A stretch of DNA of 25,259 bases from positions 567,120-592,378 of the forward strand of contig BJOX01000347.1 of assembly GCA_009731375.1 (NCBI GenBank). The letters are read 5' to 3'. Made by a program: the position numbers and the translations under genes. Below the pieces are notes generated by a model. The model was not told the origin of the DNA and searched no databases. It was given only the letters and a program-made list of their open reading frames with translations. The stretch comes from Paulinella micropora. Its lineage: Eukaryota; Cercozoa; Imbricatea; Euglyphida. This document shows, in pieces, positions 18,658 to 24,810 of the stretch (positions are counted from its first letter, which is position 1; each line of letters starts with the position of its first letter).

Positions 18658-18994
18658 ATTACACCCTCCACCTCCACTCATTGATATGGCAGATGGAGAA
18701 CTAACACCAGAGTTGAAAAATCGTGTTTTGGATATTTCGTTGAAGAATGAGGAAAAAAAAGTAGAGCACGAATTGGAAGACAACTGGAATTGTTGTTGTA
18801 TAAAGAACAGACCAACCGACAGCCGACTTATTAAATACTTATTTCAAATGGGTATCATTATCGCCATCATCACCCTTTGTATCGTAAGGCTATCTGACCC
18901 GAATGTCAGTTGTGAAACTGGAAACATTTATGTCGGGCTCATAAGTTTATTAATAGGGATTGTGCTTCCTAGCCCATCTTCTAGCAAGAAGTAA
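18647..18994 (+). CDS. Small membrane protein linked to fibre, 115 aa
   Basis: The ATG lies inside the last codons of the fibre gene (11-nt overlap, different frame). The product has a Pro-rich start, a charged helical part, a WNCCCIKNR segment with three consecutive Cys, and then two hydrophobic spans (about residues 66-82 and 94-110) separated by a short loop containing one Cys. It is probably a two-span membrane protein with its Cys triplet near the membrane face. The same overlap and order occur in the left pseudogene pair, so the two genes travel together. A role in fibre anchoring, lysis or envelope interaction is inference. No named family recognised. Confidence 0.7.
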   Translation: MPPRLHPPPPLIDMADGELTPELKNRVLDISLKNEEKKVEHELEDNWNCCCIKNRPTDSRLIKYLFQMGIIIAIITLCIVRLSDPNVSCETGNIYVGLISLLIGIVLPSPSSSKK

Positions 18995-18995
18995 T

Positions 18996-19718
18996 TTAAA
19001 GACCAAAGGCGGATAAACCGACCATATTGTCATAGTGGATTTGACTTATTCTATGTTTCTGTATGCTGTCATTTCTAATACGTCTTCCACATTCACATTC
19101 AATTGTTGCGGAAGCACGGGTTCTATTTTTTTCAAGAAGAATTTCTTTATTTTTCTCATAATATTCTTTCTGTTTTAGGGTAATATATTCTTTATTATCT
19201 TCTCTCCAAATCTTATTCACAAATTTAAAATGTTCCTTATTTTCTTTTCTATATTCTTTTTTCTTTTGAGACACATATTCTTTGTTTCGTTCATTCCATT
19301 CTTTGTTCAATTGAGCTATTTTGTTTTTGTTTTGTTCTCTATATTGTTTTGTTCTTTCAGCTACCCGCACTTTATTGTCTTCTACATACTCCTGCTTGGT
19401 CCTACCAGAAAGTATTTTATTTACACAGTTGCTATTTCTAATCCATTCTCCCTCCTTGCGAAGTAATTGATTAACATTATCGCACGGATAGTCTTCTAGC
19501 AACTCAATATAAGCATCACCAAGTTTTAATATTTCAAAGCTTGAATATAGCCCTTTTCCTTTCACTTTGGTTCCCGATAGATGCTCTTTATAATTTTGTC
19601 TATGTCTTCCCATTCGCTGAGCTAATGTTTGAGTTGTTGCGCCAACATAAATTAAATCAGTCTTGTATGACCTAATCGCATAAATTTTACCTTTCTTACA
19701 ATCTCCAACCCGTGGCAT
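18996..19718 (-). CDS. GIY-YIG endonuclease with charged repeats and C-terminal zinc motif
   Basis: A 240-residue protein with an N-terminal GIY-YIG nuclease domain (residues ~10-95): GKIYAIRS stands for the GIY strand, LIYVGATT for the YIG strand, RMGRHRQNY carries the helix Arg, and LLRKEGEWI the metal-binding Glu. Residues ~105-205 are Lys/Glu/Asn/Tyr-rich repeats (KQYREQNK, KEYRKENK, KEYYEKNK), probably an extended helical DNA-binding linker. The end has ECECGRR...HRISQIH, a CxC...H...H zinc motif that often closes such proteins. These enzymes cut or nick DNA and are often selfish homing genes; this one stands alone between viral genes. Two short charged ORFs at 9100-9327 and 9806-10194 resemble its repeat part. 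Confidence 0.85.
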   Translation of the reverse strand: MPRVGDCKKGKIYAIRSYKTDLIYVGATTQTLAQRMGRHRQNYKEHLSGTKVKGKGLYSSFEILKLGDAYIELLEDYPCDNVNQLLRKEGEWIRNSNCVNKILSGRTKQEYVEDNKVRVAERTKQYREQNKNKIAQLNKEWNERNKEYVSQKKKEYRKENKEHFKFVNKIWREDNKEYITLKQKEYYEKNKEILLEKNRTRASATIECECGRRIRNDSIQKHRISQIHYDNMVGLSAFGL

Positions 19719-19755
19719 ATTGTCTATCCTTTGTTATTATTATGTATCATTATCT

Positions 19756-19986
19756 TTAAATAGAATTACATTCAAACGAATAGATTTTATACCAAGAAGC
19801 ATCATTTGAGCAGATTAGCGGAATAGCTTCATCAAAACTAACACACCAGTCACTCATCGGCTTATACACACATCCTTTTTGAATACACCACACACAACTT
19901 TCATTTTTTTTAACACTGACCCGTGAATAGAAATCACAAGCAGTCCGACCTAACACAGAGCACACAAATAATAATGTTAATAACAT
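19756..19986 (-). CDS. Small secreted Cys-rich protein, 76 aa
   Basis: The N-terminus is hydrophobic (MLLTLLFVCSVLG), consistent with a signal peptide cleaved near residues 13-17. The remaining ~60 residues have seven Cys, including CVWCIQKGC and DWC. The CxxC...C...WC spacing is loosely like a PSI-type disulfide domain, but I would not assign it on this alone. TATAATATATT precedes the ATG at 19986. A virus-encoded secreted or membrane-tethered extracellular protein is plausible; the function is unknown. It diverges from the gene at 20024, with 37 nt between starts. Confidence 0.55.
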   Translation of the reverse strand: MLLTLLFVCSVLGRTACDFYSRVSVKKNESCVWCIQKGCVYKPMSDWCVSFDEAIPLICSNDASWYKIYSFECNSI

Positions 19987-20023
19987 AATATATTATACAA
20001 CATATAGAAACAAAAAATCGCAA

Positions 20024-20395
20024 ATGACGGATTTCAAATACCAAAAGATTATTTTTCTAAGTAATGATTTTCCAGGAGGAGTTAATGGTAGCAAGACATT
20101 TGACAAAACCATTAAATTGAACTTTACCCCAACTAGAATGAATGTTAAGTTTATTCACTATATGAATGATATGACTGAAACGAAAACAAAAATTCTTCAT
20201 ATGGACCGCATCGGTATTATTGGCACATTCGCCGATAGCAACACCGCAAACATTTCCAATCTTAGCTACAACTTGGGGATTATTAATTGGACTGACGGTC
20301 AATACACATTTAGAGTGCTTAAAACAGACAATGGCAGTATTGAGACTGACCTGCTAGCTGGAAGAATTGTTATTTGTTTAGAATTTCTAGCGTAG
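20024..20395 (+). CDS. Beta-rich protein upstream of packaging ATPase, 123 aa
   Basis: A 123-residue frame with alternating hydrophobic/polar residues typical of a small beta-sandwich. No Cys or membrane span, and no family recognised. It begins the run of co-directional virion genes (ATPase, core-like protein, protease, penton, MCP), which suggests a minor virion or assembly role. It contains a DFPGG-V motif near residue 18, of the same Gly-Gly type found at the N-termini of other virion proteins here. The TAG stop lies inside a stem-loop at 20392-20412. Confidence 0.6.
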   Translation: MTDFKYQKIIFLSNDFPGGVNGSKTFDKTIKLNFTPTRMNVKFIHYMNDMTETKTKILHMDRIGIIGTFADSNTANISNLSYNLGIINWTDGQYTFRVLKTDNGSIETDLLAGRIVICLEFLA

Positions 20396-20412
20396 GGGCC
20401 TGCTCCCCCTAC
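20392..20412 (+). other. Stem-loop over the stop codon (possible 3'-end signal)
   Basis: GTAGGGG (20392-20398) pairs with CCCCTAC (20406-20412) around a 7-nt loop. It covers the stop codon of the 20024 gene, so it may define a transcript end. That role is inferred from hairpin-linked 3' ends known in some giant viruses and virophages. Confidence 0.45.
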
Positions 20413-20466
20413 AACCCCGCAGGTAAAAACATATATTTTAGAATATATAATATATTTGGAGGTGCT

Positions 20467-21288
20467 ATGGAGAAAATCAATAATATAAAGGTGAAACCAG
20501 TTAAGCAAAACGGAGATGGAGACAAGTTGGCAAAAGGACATAAGTTATTTAGCGAGCCGTATGCCAATATTTTTCTTCTCGCTCGCAAGAAGAGTGGTAA
20601 GACGACCGCACTGTTTGAAATCCTGAAAAGGACGGCCGACAAAAAGACCCGTATTGTTATTATTGCCAGCACAATACACAAAGACCACATATACAAAGAA
20701 ATGGTTAAACACTTCAAGAAGAAGGGAAACCCGATGGCGATATACACATATTTGAAAACGGATGGACTGTCTGTCATAGATTACGAGTTAGATAAACTGA
20801 ATAAACCCGACGAAGAGCAAGAAGAAGGCGAGATTGTTCAAGACGAGAAAGAAGAACCGAAGCCGAAGTTTTTATACTTTGGTAAAGAGGAAGAGAAGAA
20901 GCAGAGACAAGCCCCAGCGGAGAGACCGAGCAAATACATTACACCAGAAGTTGTTTTCGTGTTAGATGATTTGGGTAGTGGTTTAAGGGATAAGTCCGTA
21001 AGCGACCTGTTGAAAAAAAATAGACACTACAAGTCAAAGGTGATTATGAGCTCGCAATACCTGAACGACTTACGGCCTGAGGCGATTAAACAGCTGGACT
21101 ACCTTCTTATTTTTCCTGGGCAGAGTGTTGATAAAATTGAACTTGTATATAAGCATCTGGACCTCGGATATGACTTTGAATACTTTATTGAAAAATATCA
21201 CGAGGCGACCAAAGAGAGATTTAACTTTTTGTATGTTGATGCTGTATCGGACGAACTGAGGCAGAATTTTAATAAAAGATTTTTGTAA
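20467..21288 (+). CDS. FtsK/HerA-type (A32-like) genome-packaging ATPase
   Basis: A 273-residue ATPase that would drive viral DNA into the preformed capsid. The Walker A region is ARKKSGKTT (residues 39-47) and Walker B is VVFVLDDLG (162-170, with the acidic pair at 167-168). SSQYLNDLRPEA downstream fits the sensor/polar motif of the A32-like packaging family of Polintons, virophages and NCLDVs. Between the two Walker motifs lies an acidic/Lys-rich insertion (about residues 112-155), predicted to be disordered. I start at 20467, not at an earlier in-frame ATG at 20374, because that extension overlaps the preceding gene and hairpin and looks non-conserved. TTGGAGGTGC ends 1 nt before the ATG. 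Confidence 0.88.
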   Translation: MEKINNIKVKPVKQNGDGDKLAKGHKLFSEPYANIFLLARKKSGKTTALFEILKRTADKKTRIVIIASTIHKDHIYKEMVKHFKKKGNPMAIYTYLKTDGLSVIDYELDKLNKPDEEQEEGEIVQDEKEEPKPKFLYFGKEEEKKQRQAPAERPSKYITPEVVFVLDDLGSGLRDKSVSDLLKKNRHYKSKVIMSSQYLNDLRPEAIKQLDYLLIFPGQSVDKIELVYKHLDLGYDFEYFIEKYHEATKERFNFLYVDAVSDELRQNFNKRFL

Positions 21289-21313
21289 TTTTATTATTTA
21301 TTTTTTTAGAACA

Positions 21314-21321
21314 TTATATAG
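21314..21321 (+). promoter_or_regulatory. TATA-type box abutting ATG of core-like protein
   Basis: TTATATAG ends directly before the ATG at 21322. A T-rich tract, ATTATTTATTTTTTT (21293-21307), lies just upstream and recurs at 24719-24733 before the MCP gene. Confidence 0.45.
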
Positions 21322-21645
21322 ATGCCAACATCACCAGTGATTATTTCACAACCATCGGGATACAATATCAGCTACAATCCAAGCCCTGTAAGTATGCCAC
21401 AAGCAGGAGGTGCGAAGAACCGAAAGAAGAAGGGAAAAAAGAAACAAACAGGAGGCAAAGTTAATTGGGCCAAGGTCGGAAAAGCGATAGTGGATGCTAA
21501 TAGGTTTATCAAGAAAAACCAATTGATTTCAAGGGGTGCTACCTTTCTTAGCGATGTCGGAGTGCCTTATGCTGACCGTGTAGCAAAGGCCGCGATGAGG
21601 CAAGGATACGGCAAGCAACGAGGTGGAGCAGTCAAATTTCGGTAA
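21322..21645 (+). CDS. Basic core-like protein with repeated Gly-Gly motifs, 107 aa
   Basis: A 107-residue, strongly basic product with a Pro/Ser-rich N-terminus and a Lys-rich stretch (KNRKKKGKKK). It lies between the ATPase and protease genes. Three Gly-Gly motifs (PQAGGAK, KQTGGKV, KQRGGAV) divide it into pieces in a way that recalls protease-processed DNA-condensing core proteins of adenoviruses and Polinton-like viruses. Binding and compaction of packaged DNA, with maturation by the neighbouring protease, is therefore a reasonable inference. No sequence family is recognised with certainty. Confidence 0.65.
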   Translation: MPTSPVIISQPSGYNISYNPSPVSMPQAGGAKNRKKKGKKKQTGGKVNWAKVGKAIVDANRFIKKNQLISRGATFLSDVGVPYADRVAKAAMRQGYGKQRGGAVKFR

Positions 21646-21702
21646 GGACAAGCCACTCAAATAAAAAACTAAACTTTCTATTATTTTTTTTACTAATAAT
21701 AT

Positions 21703-21750
21703 ATGAACACCAAAAACTTGGAGGTGCGGAGGCGAAGTCTCTGCGTATGA
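21703..21750 (+). promoter_or_regulatory. Upstream ORF overlapping protease start (ATGA)
   Basis: A 15-codon ORF begins with an ATG at 21703 and ends with TGA at 21748-21750, which overlaps the protease ATG at 21747-21749. This ATGA arrangement would allow reinitiation and could lower or gate protease expression. The ORF lies downstream of an AATAATATAT box, so ribosomes scanning from there would meet it first. Confidence 0.45.
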
Positions 21751-23762
21751 AGACCAAAACTCGTGGAGGAAAACAACGACCGCCGAGGATATACAGAACC
21801 AAAGATGGCCGACCATATATTAAAGTAAAAGGTAAGCGGGCATATCTCAACTTTGGCGAGAAAACGAATGACCTTTCAACACTTCAAATCGTTAAACTGT
21901 TTCTGAAATATATGAACAAACCCAAACGGCGGGGTCGTGTAAAGGAGCGAATAGTTAAGTCCGAATTCAATCGCCTTGAACACGAGAACCGCAACCAGAT
22001 ACAAAACAACCTGCTGAAAAAATATGAACTAATACACGAGCAGGAAGAAAAGGAAAAGAAGTTAAGAGAACAGGCGGAAGATGAGAAGAAAAGAATGGAG
22101 AGGAAGGAGAATGCCGACATTAAAGAAAGACAAGAAGACTTAATAAGGGAGGCGAACAGAGAGCAAAAACTTATAGAGGATGTAAAATTTGAACAAGATA
22201 GAAAAAACAATTTGATGTTATTACCGCCTTTCCAACCTCAATACATACAAGCACCACCACAAGCACCACCACAAGCACCACAACAAGGACCACCACAAGC
22301 ACCACCACAAGCACCACAACTAGGACCACCACAAGCACCACCACAAGCACCACAACTAGGACCACCCCAAGCACCACAATTAGGACCACAACAAGCACCA
22401 CCACAAGCACCAGAAGAAAAGCAGATGCCATTGAAAACAAAAGAAGAGAAAAAGGCTGAAAAGGAATTAAAAGAAAAATACATTGAATTAATGAAGAAAG
22501 CGGGCTTTACAACTAAATTTATTAAAAGTTTGAGCAAAACAGAATTTATCAAACTTGGCACAGGAATAGAGAAAGCGATAGCCGATGCCCAATCAGCAGA
22601 TGAGCAGAAAGAACTGGCTGAACAATACAAAAAAGAATTAGAACAAGAAAAAAAACTAGCGGAGGCCAAAGCGAAACACTTTGAAATTAAAGATAAAATA
22701 TCATACATATCCGCAGGTTTAAGAAATGATTACAAGTATCCGAAATTGGATATACCCAAAACTTTGGGCCCTGCTTTGGAAAAAGAAATGAAAGCTCGGG
22801 GCAAACCACCACCCAAAAAAGTTAAAGGAAAACACACGACAGCGGGTATGGCACAAGTTATAGTAGATGAAGGCATTGATTTAGGAATAGACCAGAATGA
22901 AATGAGAAAGAAACTAGCCGATTATTTGGGAATAAACCAAGCTGGTGCTGGGGCAAAAACGATGGAGGAATTAATACACAAACTTTTAACGATAGCAAAA
23001 ATTAAGAAATATTTGAAGAAGGGTAAATACAGAAAAAAAATGAAGAAGAAGGATTATGTAAGTAGCTTAGTATCTGAAATGAGAAGCGACCCAAACATTA
23101 AAAATCAAGTTTCAAATACTCTCGGTATTCAACCAACCGAGGAAGCAACCCCAGCCACAGATGTAGACACCATTCAACCGCCAGCCCCCACCGCCGAGGT
23201 AGACACCATTCAACCACAAACACAAAATGAGAAAGATATAAATCCAGGGGTCGTAGGGGCTGGAAGCCCATACAGAGGGCTAATGACGGATGAAATAGAC
23301 AACATTATGAAAAAGCACGAATGGTATTTGGGGACTGTGGCGAGCGACGAAATAAACAAACTGAAACCAGAAAAAAGAAAGAAGTATGGTTTTATAATGA
23401 ACACAGACCCGAGCACCAAAAAAGGGCAACATTGGATTGCGGTTTACATTTCTTTAGACGGTGATAGAAGCATAGAGATATACGACCCACTCGCTTTGTA
23501 TAAGCCGACTGAAGGCTTTCTACATCAAATGAAACAGCTTATTGAAAAGAGTAGGCCGAGCACATACTTATTAATGAAGGTTAATCAGGTTAAAAACCAA
23601 AGTGATACGAGCACAACCTGCGGATGGCACAGTATTAGGTTTTTGTTAGAGCGGACGAAAGGTAATAGGTTTAAATTTGCCAGCGGTTGGACTGACTTAA
23701 AAGAAAAAGAAGCGGAGGACCTAAAATCGCAGAATGGGTATGGTTTTGACACTTTCATTTAG
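21747..23762 (+). CDS. Adenain-like cysteine (maturation) protease with long N-terminal extension
   Basis: A 671-residue protein whose last ~160 residues form an Ulp1/adenain-type cysteine protease. His562 (in HWIAVYI), Asp580 (IYDPL), Gln618 and Cys625 (TTCGWHSIRF) make up the catalytic set. The His-to-Asp distance (18) and Gln-to-Cys distance (7) are close to adenovirus protease (17 and 7). In Polinton-like viruses this enzyme matures virion proteins. Before it lie a basic start with TRGGKQRPP, a long charged coiled coil (~85-150), a Pro/Gln/Ala repeat (~165-225, units like PPQAPPQAP), another charged helical part and a linker. The extension is much longer than the catalytic domain and may be a scaffold or a separate virion protein fused to the protease. 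The stop is followed by a GGGGC/GCCCC hairpin. Confidence 0.88.
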   Translation: MKTKTRGGKQRPPRIYRTKDGRPYIKVKGKRAYLNFGEKTNDLSTLQIVKLFLKYMNKPKRRGRVKERIVKSEFNRLEHENRNQIQNNLLKKYELIHEQEEKEKKLREQAEDEKKRMERKENADIKERQEDLIREANREQKLIEDVKFEQDRKNNLMLLPPFQPQYIQAPPQAPPQAPQQGPPQAPPQAPQLGPPQAPPQAPQLGPPQAPQLGPQQAPPQAPEEKQMPLKTKEEKKAEKELKEKYIELMKKAGFTTKFIKSLSKTEFIKLGTGIEKAIADAQSADEQKELAEQYKKELEQEKKLAEAKAKHFEIKDKISYISAGLRNDYKYPKLDIPKTLGPALEKEMKARGKPPPKKVKGKHTTAGMAQVIVDEGIDLGIDQNEMRKKLADYLGINQAGAGAKTMEELIHKLLTIAKIKKYLKKGKYRKKMKKKDYVSSLVSEMRSDPNIKNQVSNTLGIQPTEEATPATDVDTIQPPAPTAEVDTIQPQTQNEKDINPGVVGAGSPYRGLMTDEIDNIMKKHEWYLGTVASDEINKLKPEKRKKYGFIMNTDPSTKKGQHWIAVYISLDGDRSIEIYDPLALYKPTEGFLHQMKQLIEKSRPSTYLLMKVNQVKNQSDTSTTCGWHSIRFLLERTKGNRFKFASGWTDLKEKEAEDLKSQNGYGFDTFI

Positions 23763-23888
23763 CAGGGGCAAGCCCCCGCACCCCCTCCGTTGTGGTAAGC
23801 GATTAAAACAAAAAATATTTTTTTCTATATATACTAGCCTTTTGAAAAAAAGCTTCACCAAAAAGTCGGGTCGTAGGGTGTCCCTACA
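23763..23888 (+). promoter_or_regulatory. Spacer with two hairpins between protease and penton genes
   Basis: GGGGCAAGCCCC (23765-23776) follows the protease stop. GTAGGG (23873-23878) pairs with CCCTAC (23882-23887) around a 3-nt loop and ends 1 nt before the penton ATG. An AT-rich TATATATAC tract lies between. The first hairpin may be a 3'-end signal; the second occupies the position where other genes here carry a TATA-type box. Confidence 0.45.
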
Positions 23889-24701
23889 ATGGATTACCGT
23901 GGTGGGCGAAGTAGTAATATTTACTATGTCAATAGCAAAAATAGGATAAACGGCACGGACAGTGATTTCACTCACTCCATTGATATGAAATCGCTAGACA
24001 ACCCAACGCATTGTAAAATTTTACATATCTATGTGCCTAAATCGTATTATTCTGTTTCTTCGCCATACAATACTTTTACACTTAGTGAAGATGGATTTGA
24101 GGCGCTAATTACGATACCCGAAGGAAACTACACGATGAATAACTTAAAAAATAAACTGGCCGAGGTGCTAACCGCAGATAGCCCCAATGACTACACATAC
24201 ACAATAACAAGCAACAATACCAATACCGACCCAGAAGACGGCAAGCTATTATTTACCGTAGCTAACAATGGAGGCATTCAACCGCGGTTTATATTTGACA
24301 CCGAAACTCGTATTCACGAAGTAATGGGTTTTGACCGCGACTCAACATATTTCTTTGCTAATAATACTATTAGGTCGCCAAATGTCATAATCTTGACTGG
24401 CGAAAAAACATTATATTTACAGTCAGACTTAGTCGGCGAAGGCGATAATCACGTATTACAGGAAATATATACCGCGAATGAAATACCGTTTGGCTCTGTT
24501 ATCTACGACGGCTCGGGTAGTGAATACGGAAAACGGCTATCTACTAGTTCAAGCAATGTGTATCGGTTTTACTTGACTGACGAAAACGACCAATCAGTTA
24601 ATCTCAACGGCCTCGGCATTGTAATGACATTGTTGATTTACAGGGAAACGAATTATTTTAGTCTATTTACATCGTTCTTTAATTTGTTAAAATCTAGATA
24701 A
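23889..24701 (+). CDS. Probable penton / minor capsid protein
   Basis: A 270-residue beta-rich protein immediately upstream of the MCP gene, the usual place of the minor capsid (single jelly-roll penton) gene in Polinton-like viruses and virophages. Features that fit include the opening YYVNSKNRINGTDSDFTHSI, seen in many minor capsid proteins as an N-terminal strand after a short arm, followed by IPEGNYTMNNL and the late NLNGLGIVMTLLIYRET. In such viruses this protein fills the capsid five-fold vertices. The start MDYRGGRSS contains a Gly-Gly motif at residues 5-6. There is no Cys-rich or membrane segment. The assignment rests on these patterns and on gene order, not on a fold comparison. Confidence 0.8.
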   Translation: MDYRGGRSSNIYYVNSKNRINGTDSDFTHSIDMKSLDNPTHCKILHIYVPKSYYSVSSPYNTFTLSEDGFEALITIPEGNYTMNNLKNKLAEVLTADSPNDYTYTITSNNTNTDPEDGKLLFTVANNGGIQPRFIFDTETRIHEVMGFDRDSTYFFANNTIRSPNVIILTGEKTLYLQSDLVGEGDNHVLQEIYTANEIPFGSVIYDGSGSEYGKRLSTSSSNVYRFYLTDENDQSVNLNGLGIVMTLLIYRETNYFSLFTSFFNLLKSR

Positions 24702-24777
24702 TTAATTTTAATTTTAGAATTATTTATTTTTTTTGGGGGATTAATATAGGAACCTTTTACAAATCGTTTTTGAGTTC

Positions 24778-24806
24778 GTAAGTGGTTTTTGGAAAAAAGC
24801 ACTTAC
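24778..24806 (+). promoter_or_regulatory. Stem-loop just upstream of MCP start
   Basis: GTAAGTG (24778-24784) pairs with CACTTAC (24800-24806). After one mismatch TTTTT pairs with AAAAA around a 3-nt loop. The structure ends 4 nt before the MCP ATG, like the hairpin before the penton ATG. Confidence 0.5.
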
Positions 24807-24810
24807 AAAA

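Noticed and set aside
20456-21727. GGAGG in TTGGAGGTGC as bacterial Shine-Dalgarno sites
   Set aside because: The virus type and surroundings are eukaryotic; spacing to the ATG is 1 nt in one case and 19 nt in the other.
22171-22708. Minus-strand frames of Val-Leu or Gly-Ala-Cys repeats
   Set aside because: They are antisense products of the Pro/Gln/Ala repeat in the protease gene.
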